Shown here piece by piece: positions 1 to 7,081 of a stretch of DNA of 13,573 nucleotides (positions are counted from its first letter, which is position 1; each line of letters starts with the position of its first letter). Source of the DNA: Thermoflexales bacterium (lineage in GTDB: Bacteria; Chloroflexota; Anaerolineae; B4-G1); assembly GCA_007118795.1 (NCBI GenBank), contig SKQX01000157.1, forward strand, positions 1 to 13,573, read 5' to 3'. A program made the position numbers and the translations under genes. The notes beneath the pieces were generated by a model that searched no databases, was not told where the DNA came from, and saw nothing but the letters and a program-made list of their open reading frames with translations.

Positions 1-2
1 AT

Positions 3-2171
3 CTCGCGGCCGGAGACATCATCCCAGCCGACGTCTACCTGCTGGACACGACCAGCCTGTCGGTCAACGAGGCGGCCCTCACAGGTGAATCCCTGCCGGT
101 GGACAAGGAAGCGGGCCGCGATCAGGCCCTGGACGAAACGGCAAGAACTGAGTTTCTCCGGACGGCCAACGCCCTCGACCTCGACAACGTCGGCTTCACA
201 GGGACTCACGTGGTAAGTGGGGCCGCGCGAGCGGTGGTCGTCGCCACCGGAAACGACACGTATCTCGGGTCGATGTCCGAGGAGCTGGTTGGACACCATC
301 CGCCCACCAGCTTCGATAAGGGTGTGAACCAGGTGAGCGTCCTGCTGATCCGGTTCATGCTGGTCATGGTCCCGATCATCTTCCTGATCAACGGTCTGAC
401 CAAGGGAGATTGGTTCCAGGCGCTGCTTTTCGGCCTCGCCGTTGCCGTGGGCCTCACCCCGGAGATGCTGCCGACGGTGGTCACAGCCAACCTGGCCAAG
501 GGCACCGTCGAGATGGCGAGCCAGAACACCATCGTCAAGCGCTTGAGCGCGATCCAGAATCTCGGCGCTATCAACGTCCTGTGCACCGACAAGACCGGCA
601 CGCTGACCTACGACACAGTGGGGCTCGAATCCTACCTGACCGTGGATGGTGATGAGAATCTGGAGGTCCTGAAGTACGCCTACCTGAACAGTTACCACCA
701 GACGGGTCTGAACAACCCCATCGATGATGCGGTAGTGGCCCACGAGGACGTCCAGAAGATCGCCGGCGTGGAGCAGACGTACCCGAAGGTAGGGGAGATC
801 CCCTTCGAGACGGCCCGGCGCCGCATGTCCGTCATCGTGCGGAACCCGGACGGACGGCATCTTCTGATCTGTAAAGGAGCCATAGCCGAGCTGCTCTCTA
901 TCTCCACGGGGGTCTGGAAGGGCAGCGGAGTCCTTCCCCTGACGGATGACCTTCGCGAGGAGCTCGCATCAGCAGCCGGGGACCTGAACGAGGCCGGACT
1001 ACGAGTGCTGGTGGTGGCCCGCAGACTCGGGGAGCCCAAGGAGGGCCAGTACGGACCGGAGGACGAGAGCGATCTCACCGTGGTCGGGTTCATCGGCTTT
1101 CTGGATCCGCCCAAGGAGTCGGCGGGGCCCGCTGTGGCGGCCCTTGAGCGCAGTGGCGTGAAGGTGCGGGTGATCACCGGGGACAACGAGATCGTCACCC
1201 GCCGGATCTGCCGGGAGATCGGGCTAGAGATCGATGGGCTGCTGCAGGGATACCAGGTCGACCAGATGCCGGATGAAGAGTTGCAGAAGGCCAGTGAAGA
1301 GGTCAACGTCTTCGTAAGGATGGCGCCCCTGCAGAAGTCCAGAGTGATCGACGCCTTGAAACAGAACGGCAACACGGTGGGGTTCCTGGGGGACGGCATC
1401 AACGACGCGCCGGCCCTGCGCGACGCCGACGTTGGGGTCTCCGTGGACAACGCCGTCGACATCGCCAAGGAATCGGCCGACATCATCCTGCTCGAGAAGG
1501 ACCTGCTGGTGCTGGAGGCCGGCGTCGGCCGCGGACGGCACGTCTTCGGCAACATTATGAAGTACGTCAAGATAACCGCCAGCTCGAACTTCGGAAACGT
1601 GTTCAGCGTGCTGGTGGCCAGCGTCTTCCTCCCCTTCACCCCCATGCTGCCCCTCCATCTGCTCATCCAGAACCTGCTCTACGACGTCTCTCAGATATCC
1701 ATCCCCTGGGATCATGTGGATGAGGAGTACACGCGGCGGCCCAGGAGGTGGAACCCGGCCAGCATCGCCAGGTTCATGATCTTCCTGGGGCCCCTGAGCT
1801 CGATCTTCGACTTCACGACCTTCGCCCTGCTGTGGTATGTCTTCGGCGCCAACACGGTGGCCGAACAATCGCTTTTCCATTCCGGTTGGTTCATCCTCGG
1901 GCTGGTGTCCCAGACGATGATCTTCCACGTGATCCGTACCAGCAAGGTACCCTTCGTCGAGAGTATTGCATCGCGGCCGGTTCTGATTGCGACGGGAGTC
2001 GTGATCCTGATAGGCCTGGTCCTTCCCTTCACACCTTACGGCGCGGCAGTCGGCTTCCAGCCCCTGCCGGGCAGCTACTTCCCGTGGCTCTTCGTGACCC
2101 TGGTGAGCTACTGCGTGGCGATCCAACTGATGAAGGTCTGGTACATCCGCCGCTTCGACAGGTGGCTGTGA
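3..2171 (+). CDS. mgtA: Magnesium-importing P-type ATPase, MgtA/MgtB type (5' end cut by window)
   Basis: P-type ATPase that uses ATP to move Mg2+ across the cytoplasmic membrane into the cell. The frame is open from base 3, so only the last ~722 residues are present; MgtA of enterobacteria is about 900, so the N-terminus and first membrane helices lie outside. Visible marks, numbered from base 3: actuator TGES (27-30), the membrane motif PEMLP (153-157) typical of the Mg2+ subgroup, the phosphorylation site DKTGTLT with Asp196, and the hinge GDGINDAP (from G463, with D464 and D468). The C-terminal membrane block (LLIQNLLYDVSQISIPWD, then RFMIFLGPLSSIFDFTTFALLWYVF) closely follows enterobacterial MgtA/MgtB from memory. 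No frameshift is seen. It is followed after 224 bases by a DUF21/CNNM-type gene on the same strand. Any Mg2+-responsive leader would be upstream of the window. Confidence 0.93.
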   Translation, partial: LAAGDIIPADVYLLDTTSLSVNEAALTGESLPVDKEAGRDQALDETARTEFLRTANALDLDNVGFTGTHVVSGAARAVVVATGNDTYLGSMSEELVGHHPPTSFDKGVNQVSVLLIRFMLVMVPIIFLINGLTKGDWFQALLFGLAVAVGLTPEMLPTVVTANLAKGTVEMASQNTIVKRLSAIQNLGAINVLCTDKTGTLTYDTVGLESYLTVDGDENLEVLKYAYLNSYHQTGLNNPIDDAVVAHEDVQKIAGVEQTYPKVGEIPFETARRRMSVIVRNPDGRHLLICKGAIAELLSISTGVWKGSGVLPLTDDLREELASAAGDLNEAGLRVLVVARRLGEPKEGQYGPEDESDLTVVGFIGFLDPPKESAGPAVAALERSGVKVRVITGDNEIVTRRICREIGLEIDGLLQGYQVDQMPDEELQKASEEVNVFVRMAPLQKSRVIDALKQNGNTVGFLGDGINDAPALRDADVGVSVDNAVDIAKESADIILLEKDLLVLEAGVGRGRHVFGNIMKYVKITASSNFGNVFSVLVASVFLPFTPMLPLHLLIQNLLYDVSQISIPWDHVDEEYTRRPRRWNPASIARFMIFLGPLSSIFDFTTFALLWYVFGANTVAEQSLFHSGWFILGLVSQTMIFHVIRTSKVPFVESIASRPVLIATGVVILIGLVLPFTPYGAAVGFQPLPGSYFPWLFVTLVSYCVAIQLMKVWYIRRFDRWL

Positions 2172-2395
2172 CCCGTGGGGGGGACACAAGGCGAACGAAA
2201 GGGACTGCTGAGCATTGCCGGCGAGTTCGCGCAGCGCAGAAAGCCGGGGGATTGGCCGAACTCCGGCAGCCGTTGACCGCTGACCGCCAGGCGCTGACAC
2301 CTCGAGGCGAGAAGATGGCTACCGACGACCTCGGGGCGACACTGAGAGCGGAGTGAATCTACAGGCATCGAAACGAGCAGCGACGAGGAGGAGGA
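2172..2395 (+). other. Intergenic between mgtA and the DUF21 gene, with a small tandem repeat
   Basis: A 224-base gap with no convincing ORF, promoter or terminator. It holds a 7-base unit TGACCGC twice in tandem (2274-2287), followed by a diverged copy. Read on the other strand this gives LAVSGQR-like peptides, which are a familiar by-product of dispersed low-complexity repeats. A purine-rich ribosome binding site (GAGGAGGAGG, 2385-2394) ends the gap. With no terminator visible, read-through from mgtA is possible. Confidence 0.5.
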
Positions 2396-3472
2396 ATGGC
2401 GGTGAACGTCTTGACCTGGCTCGGAATTCTTGTCTGCCTCTCCCAGTCGGCGATCCTCGCCGGCCTGAATCTGGGACTCTTCTCCCTCAGCAAGTTGGAG
2501 CTAAAAGTGGAAGCCCGCAAGGGCGATCCCAGAGCCCAACGGGTTTGGACGCTGCGACAGGACGCCAACTTCCTGCTGGCGACCATCCTCTGGGCCAATG
2601 TGGGCGTGAACGTACTCCTGGCCATGCTCTCGAACTCGGTTCTCGCTGGAGTGGCGGCCTTCACGTTCTCCACGGTGGTGATCACCATCTTCGCTGAGAT
2701 CATCCCCCAGGCATACTTCACCCGTCACGCTCTGGAGACCGCGGCCCTGCTCTCGCCGCTCCTGCGGCTGTACGAGCTGGTCCTTTACCCCGTGGCCCGA
2801 CCATCTGCCTGGGTGTTGGACACCTGGCTTGGGGGCGAGGAAGTCCGCTACTTCAAGGAGCGGGATCTGCGCCGGTTGCTTTGGCTCCATGTGGAGACCT
2901 CCTCCACGGAAATCGACCTGGTGGAGGGACAGGGCGCCCTCAACTTCCTGGAGCTCGACGACGTGCCCCTGAGCGAGAAAGGCGAGGTGGTCGATCCCGA
3001 CAGCGTGGTGGAGTTGGCGTTCGACGGCGCCCGTCCCGTCTTCCCTGCCATCGAGCCGTCGCCGGACGATCCCTTTCTTCAGGCCGTCAACCATTCGGGC
3101 AGGGGCTGGGTGGTCATCGTGGACCTTGAGGGCAATCCGCGGATGGCCCTGAGTGCCGACGATTTCATCCGCGAGGCGATTTTCGCCCCGGACCGTTTCA
3201 ACCCCTATCGACACTGCCACCGGCCCATCATAGCGGAGGACCCGACCACGACCATGGGTGAGGTCATCCACCGCTTCGAGGTGCGGGCAGAACACACCGC
3301 AGACGACATCGTCGACGACGATGTGATCCTCCTGTGGAACGAGGAGCGGCGGATCATCACCGGGACGGACATCCTCGGACGTCTCTTGCGGGGAATCGCG
3401 CGGCGCTCGACGGTGACGTCGCTGGAGGAGCAGACCTTCCCAGGCGCAGCCGGGGCCGCCCAGTCAGCCTGA
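2396..3472 (+). CDS. DUF21/CNNM-type membrane protein with a CBS-like cytoplasmic region
   Basis: A 358-residue membrane protein related to the CNNM/CorB/CorC family, which is linked to Mg2+ and Co2+ efflux. Residues ~1-140 form the DUF21 membrane part: a first helix (~4-28) running into FSLSKLELK, a hydrophobic pair near 58-100, and the conserved AEIIPQ segment. The soluble half has ALNFLELDDVPLSEKGE followed by two CBS-like units (WVVIVDLEGNP; DDVILLWNEERRIITGTDILGRLL). These are diverged from standard CBS pairs, and no separate CorC_HlyC tail is visible. ATG at 2396 sits almost on top of a strong GAGGAGGAGG site; a GTG at 2402 (third codon) would have better spacing, so the start could be two codons later. 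Position behind mgtA suggests a partner in Mg2+ balance; direction of transport is inferred from the family only. Confidence 0.85.
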   Translation: MAVNVLTWLGILVCLSQSAILAGLNLGLFSLSKLELKVEARKGDPRAQRVWTLRQDANFLLATILWANVGVNVLLAMLSNSVLAGVAAFTFSTVVITIFAEIIPQAYFTRHALETAALLSPLLRLYELVLYPVARPSAWVLDTWLGGEEVRYFKERDLRRLLWLHVETSSTEIDLVEGQGALNFLELDDVPLSEKGEVVDPDSVVELAFDGARPVFPAIEPSPDDPFLQAVNHSGRGWVVIVDLEGNPRMALSADDFIREAIFAPDRFNPYRHCHRPIIAEDPTTTMGEVIHRFEVRAEHTADDIVDDDVILLWNEERRIITGTDILGRLLRGIARRSTVTSLEEQTFPGAAGAAQSA

Positions 3473-3489
3473 CAGTCCAGGCTCCACGG

Positions 3490-3516
3490 TGCGACGCACC
3501 TCTAAGGTGCGTTGCA
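3490..3516. terminator. Candidate bidirectional terminator hairpin between convergent genes
   Basis: TGCGACGCACCT and AGGTGCGTTGCA form a 12-bp stem (one G-T pair) around a 3-base loop. It lies 18 bases after the DUF21 stop and 65 bases after the lipS2 stop, where the two transcripts converge. There is no T-run on either side, so it is not a textbook intrinsic terminator; it may stop or stabilise both transcripts. The remaining ~60 bases of the gap show nothing else. Confidence 0.45.
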
Positions 3517-3580
3517 TCTGACTCGCATAACCCCCCACCCACCATCCTACCCACGCCTATGGGTTGGCCGCCCTCCCGGG

Positions 3581-4543
3581 TCACGCCAGACTACAGCACA
3601 TCTCCCTCCATACGGTCTCGAGCGAGCGGGAGCGAGCGTGGGCCAGGGAGCTGGCACTCGGATAAGCCAGCGCGTTGATCCCGGCGGAGATCGCCAGGTG
3701 CTCCATCGCCACCTTACCAGGGCCCGCAGGCCGCGCACACCCCAGGCTGATCCTCCGCCCCGGGACCAGAATACGGGCCACAGCCAGGAGCCTGCCCACA
3801 GCCTCCGCCGAGGGTGGCCGCGAATCGACCATCGGCGTCCCCGCCAAGGGGTTCAACACCACCAGAACCAGCGCCTCCGGGTCAGCAGCGGCGATGATCT
3901 CCAGCGCTGACAGCTCCCCCCGAATCCGACCGAAGTGCAGGCCGATCACCACGTGCGGTGCCATGGCCAGGCCGGCCTCCTTCAGTACCGCCAGCGCGGC
4001 GCCGTAGTCCTCCGGCTTCCTGTCCAGATGGTAGACCTGGCGGATGGTGTCCTCGTCGCCGATGACGTCTACCAGCACCTGATCCACCGCGACTGCGCTG
4101 AGCTCCCGGGCCGTCGCCTCGTCCGCGAGGCCGGTATGGACGATCACTTTGAGCCCCATCTCCTTGAGATACCCTATGGCCTGCATATGATCTCTCAGAG
4201 GTACCTGTCCGCGGCGGTCGGCGCCACCGCTCAGCAGCACGCCCTGACACCCTCTCGCCACCAGGTCGTCGGCGACACGGCGCAGTTCTGGCCCGGTTGG
4301 CGCCGCATACATACTCTTCAGCAACTGCCCCCGGCAGTGCTCACAGCCTAGACTACACGAACCTCCGGTGAGGCTGATGGCAGCGAAGCGATACGGTCTG
4401 TTGCGGAAGCCCTCCATCTGATACCGCTTGGCGCCCGGCACCGCCAGATCCAACAGCGGCGGGAAGTGAGCGCGGCGCAACGCCCAGGCATGCTCCAGTA
4501 ACTCCTCCAACGGAAGGCGGTAGAGCGTCTCAATGTCCGTCAT
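3581..4543 (-). CDS. lipS2: Radical SAM lipoyl synthase component LipS2
   Basis: A 320-residue radical SAM protein, one half of the two-protein lipoyl synthase (LipS1 plus LipS2) first shown to work in Thermococcus; such proteins are often mislabelled biotin synthase. The cluster motif CSLGCEHC (C63, C67, C70) follows the strand YRFAAISLTGGS. Other cysteines are C99, C269 (SLGCARPAGP) and an unusual C316-C317 pair four residues from the end. LSGGADRRG (104-112) and the YRFAAIS/EHLAISAGINALAYPS segments match my memory of the family. The frame runs open to 4723, but the ATG at 4543 gives the normal N-terminus MTDIETLYRLPLEELL. It overlaps the end of lipS1 by 14 bases, so translation is probably coupled. 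Together the two enzymes would add sulfur at C6 and C8 of a protein-bound octanoyl chain; which one acts first is not readable here. Confidence 0.87.
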   Translation of the reverse strand: MTDIETLYRLPLEELLEHAWALRRAHFPPLLDLAVPGAKRYQMEGFRNRPYRFAAISLTGGSCSLGCEHCRGQLLKSMYAAPTGPELRRVADDLVARGCQGVLLSGGADRRGQVPLRDHMQAIGYLKEMGLKVIVHTGLADEATARELSAVAVDQVLVDVIGDEDTIRQVYHLDRKPEDYGAALAVLKEAGLAMAPHVVIGLHFGRIRGELSALEIIAAADPEALVLVVLNPLAGTPMVDSRPPSAEAVGRLLAVARILVPGRRISLGCARPAGPGKVAMEHLAISAGINALAYPSASSLAHARSRSLETVWREMCCSLA

Positions 4544-5642
4544 CGAGATCCCGCCCGGACTGACGGAGGCGCTCAGGGCCCAGCCCCTCGCGCAACTGGA
4601 ACCGGATAAGGGCGATGTCCTCCACCCCCGGAGGGAAGGGGTAGTTCCGAATGGGCTTCGAGGGTCGCTCGTTGCCGAAGGGACGGTTACAGGCCGCCCG
4701 GCCTGGGTTTCCAGGCCGATCACCCCGCCCAGGACAGCCAGAGGTCATGAAGGCCGATCCATCAGCTACGATGTCCTCCGTGTCCAGCCCGAAGTCCACC
4801 ACCTGCCCGGCCTCGTTGAACCCCATCGCCTCGACGCGCCCGCGCTCGTGGTTGATGATGTAGCGGGCCAGCTGCACCCGGCGATACTGACCGTACCCGG
4901 GCTGAGGCCAGTCACTCACCCCGGTACCTGCCTCGGGGAAGAAGCTGAAGAGATGGGTGTGAGCGCCCAGCTCGTGGGCCGCCTGAATCGTCCCGATCAT
5001 CTCGCTCTCCGTCTCGCCCAGCCCGACGATCAGGTGGACACCGACCTGATACCGTCCGAAGACCGCCACCGCCCCCTCCACGGCCCGCCAGTAGTGGTCC
5101 CAGCGATGGGGGCCACCAACTCTATCCCGTCGATGGCGGTCGAAGAGCGCCGGCGTGGCGGCATCGAGCGCAATGCCCGCCATGTCGGCCCCGGCGGCCC
5201 GCGTCTCCGCCAGCTGCCCTTCAGGATCGGCCAGCAGGGTAGGGGCGATGAGAGCGCTGATGGGCAGGTCGAGCTCCTGGTGCAGCCGGGCGACGACGGT
5301 ATTCAGGTCGACGAAGGCCCGCCGGTGGGTGATCATCGAGACGCAGACCCGCTCGAGCCGCCCATTGGCAGACCGGCCGTTCAGGCTGGTCCGCGTACGG
5401 GCGATGATCTCGTCCAGCCGGCAGGTCGGCCACCGAACCCGGATGAACGTACGCCTGTCCGCAGCCGTCAGCTCACGCCCGCTGGAGAGGCCGCAGTAGC
5501 TGCAGCGGCCCAGACAGCCGTCCCCATACGTGAGCAATAGGTTTAGGCCAGTCAGCCGCGCGTCGCGACGGAAGCGGCCTCCGGCGAGACCCAGGGTGAT
5601 GGCTGCCGCCAGGCTCGTTTGGACATATTCGGGGCTCTCCAT
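4530..5642 (-). CDS. lipS1: Radical SAM lipoyl synthase component LipS1
   Basis: A 370-residue radical SAM protein, the partner of the downstream lipS2 product. CLGRCSYC (C43, C47, C50) binds the SAM-cleaving 4Fe-4S cluster. A second conserved block near the C-terminus, TSGCPG (C303) and AACNRPFGNERPS (C318) followed by IRNYPFPPG, is the LipS1 hallmark and a plausible site for the auxiliary, sulfur-donating cluster; C74 and C100 are also present. HLIVGLGETESE (203-214) is the usual SAM-contacting strand of biotin-synthase-like folds. The ATG at 5642 has a GAGGAG site at 5651-5656, eight bases upstream. Its stop lies inside lipS2 (14-base overlap), while 202 bases separate it from lipT upstream. 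A biotin synthase role is unlikely given the ligase, LipT and LipS2 neighbours. Confidence 0.87.
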   Translation of the reverse strand: MESPEYVQTSLAAAITLGLAGGRFRRDARLTGLNLLLTYGDGCLGRCSYCGLSSGRELTAADRRTFIRVRWPTCRLDEIIARTRTSLNGRSANGRLERVCVSMITHRRAFVDLNTVVARLHQELDLPISALIAPTLLADPEGQLAETRAAGADMAGIALDAATPALFDRHRRDRVGGPHRWDHYWRAVEGAVAVFGRYQVGVHLIVGLGETESEMIGTIQAAHELGAHTHLFSFFPEAGTGVSDWPQPGYGQYRRVQLARYIINHERGRVEAMGFNEAGQVVDFGLDTEDIVADGSAFMTSGCPGRGDRPGNPGRAACNRPFGNERPSKPIRNYPFPPGVEDIALIRFQLREGLGPERLRQSGRDLDDGH

Positions 5643-5660
5643 GAACGTTTCTCCTCATCA

Positions 5661-5789
5661 CTAGATCCATTCGGCTGCGCTTGGTTCGGACACGCGTGGC
5701 CGCCCGTGGGCCTCCCAGCTCCCTTCGGGCCAGCCTTGGACAGTACGGCGCCGGCACGACCCTGTCCCGGACCCGCCGAAATGCGCCAT
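5661..5789 (-). CDS. Doubtful 42-residue ORF in the lipT-lipS1 gap
   Basis: An ATG at 5789 preceded by AGGAGG (5800-5805, ten bases upstream) opens a 42-residue frame starting MAHFGGSGTGS and ending EPSAAEWI, with its TAG 18 bases before the lipS1 ATG. The peptide has one cysteine, is rich in Gly, Arg and Ser, and shows no membrane segment or family I recognise. It fills most of an otherwise unexplained 202-base gap inside an operon whose other junctions are tight. It may be a small protein, a translated leader affecting lipS1, or chance; GC-rich DNA gives such frames easily. Confidence 0.25.
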   Translation of the reverse strand: MAHFGGSGTGSCRRRTVQGWPEGSWEAHGRPRVSEPSAAEWI

Positions 5790-5844
5790 GGGGTACACAC
5801 CTCCTGGGACCGGTGCCCTTCAGTCCCTCGTCCCATCTGTCATC

Positions 5845-7074
5845 TCAAAGGCGAGACGATCCCGTTCGCCGTCCATAGTCGGGGAAGGCCACCCAGGTCT
5901 GGCGCACAAGCGCGCTCAGGGCGATCGCGTTCTGAGTCCAACCCCGGGACAGCATCCGCCTCTTCGTCACCGCGTGGGCCAACACGCCCCCCAGGTAGCC
6001 CCGCCATTCTCGCTCATACTGTTCGAGGGGGTCCGGGCTCCCACACACGGCGGCACTCGCCGCCGCCCGGCCGGCCATCTGCCCGCACAGACAGGCGTTG
6101 GCGACCCCCCCCCCCGTGATGGGATGGGTCTGCCCAGCGGCATCGCCAACCAGAATGATCCTGGCCCCGCAGGTGTGTGGCGGCGGCCCGCCGCATGGGA
6201 TGGTCCCCCCGCTGTGGCCTATGACGTCCGAAGGCCGGATCTCGACCCGGTCGAGCAGGTGATCCAAGGCCTCGACAGGAGTCGGTCCCGGCCCCGCGCT
6301 GCACACCCCTACGCCCACGTTGGCCACCTCCCCCTTGGGAAAGACCCAGCCATAGCCGCCGACGTAGAGAGGATCGAAGTAGATCTGAGTCGCCTCCACC
6401 GGTCTCCGCAGATGCACCCGGCACTGCGCGGCGCCCATCATCAGATCCCCTCCAAAAGTCTCTCGCACGCCCTGGGGACGGATGTGGGACGAGCTCCGAG
6501 CTCCGGACGGCTCACTCTGGGTCACTGTCAGGCCCGGGGGATCGCTGGCAGCCGAAACCCCCTCACCATCCAGCGCTTCCATCCAGGTCCGTACCGTCGA
6601 GTGGGGCCCGTCGGCTCCCACGATGATCTGAGCGCCGATCTCGAACTCTCTCCGGCCCTGCCTCCCCAGGAGGCCCTCGTCTGTGAGCTCCAGAGCACGG
6701 GTATCCACCCTGATCTCGGCCCCAGCCCGACGGGCAGCGGCGGCCAGTCCCTGGTCGAACCGATCGCGGTGGATCACGTAGCCAGCAGCCGCCGTCTCCA
6801 CCACCTCCCCATCCGGCAAGTGCGTGCGCATCACCCGAATCTCCTGACCCACCACCTCTGGCGACCAGGGCACACAGCGACGGAGCTGGACGGGCACATA
6901 CTCGGCACACTGTACCGGAAGGCCGATCTCGGGTTGCTTCTCCAGGAGAAGCACCCGGCCCGAACCGGCCCCCTCGTGCGCCTGTGCCAGGGGCTCCATG
7001 CTGCACGCCGCCGTCAGTGCTGCTGAGCAGCCGGCTGGTCCGGCTCCCACGATCACGACCTCATAGTGATCCAT
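5845..7074 (-). CDS. lipT: LipT-like FAD-dependent oxidoreductase (geranylgeranyl reductase family)
   Basis: A 409-residue flavoprotein of the geranylgeranyl reductase family. It has the N-terminal dinucleotide fold YEVVIVGAGPAG (4-15), the inner GADGPHSTVR motif (153-162), YGWVFPK (241-247), and the FAD-contacting GDAAGQTHPITGGGVANA (310-327). C56 in PVQCAEY corresponds to the conserved cysteine of this family. In lipoate clusters this protein has been named LipT and proposed to pass electrons from NAD(P)H to the lipoyl synthases; that role is inferred from context here, since the fold alone would also suit lipid saturation. The stretch between GAGPAG and VLLLEK is about 12 residues longer than usual and disordered-looking. 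The ATG at 7074 gives the normal N-terminus seven bases after the ligase stop; an in-frame ATG at 7095 would overlap it. Ribosome binding site is weak, suggesting coupling to the ligase gene. Confidence 0.8.
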   Translation of the reverse strand: MDHYEVVIVGAGPAGCSAALTAACSMEPLAQAHEGAGSGRVLLLEKQPEIGLPVQCAEYVPVQLRRCVPWSPEVVGQEIRVMRTHLPDGEVVETAAAGYVIHRDRFDQGLAAAARRAGAEIRVDTRALELTDEGLLGRQGRREFEIGAQIIVGADGPHSTVRTWMEALDGEGVSAASDPPGLTVTQSEPSGARSSSHIRPQGVRETFGGDLMMGAAQCRVHLRRPVEATQIYFDPLYVGGYGWVFPKGEVANVGVGVCSAGPGPTPVEALDHLLDRVEIRPSDVIGHSGGTIPCGGPPPHTCGARIILVGDAAGQTHPITGGGVANACLCGQMAGRAAASAAVCGSPDPLEQYEREWRGYLGGVLAHAVTKRRMLSRGWTQNAIALSALVRQTWVAFPDYGRRTGSSRL

Positions 7075-7081
7075 AACTGAG

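Noticed and set aside
4533..5540. 335-codon open frame on the plus strand, opposite lipS1.
   Set aside because: Shadow of lipS1; no domain, and the radical SAM motif is on the other strand.
3581..5642. Calling the two radical SAM genes biotin synthase (bioB) or HydE/HydG.
   Set aside because: A tandem pair beside a lipoate ligase and LipT-like protein, with the CNRPFGNERPS block, fits LipS1/LipS2 better; no biotin or hydrogenase genes are near.
5788..7026. 412-codon open frame on the plus strand, opposite lipT.
   Set aside because: Antisense shadow in GC-rich DNA; its peptide has no recognisable family, while the minus strand carries full FAD motifs.
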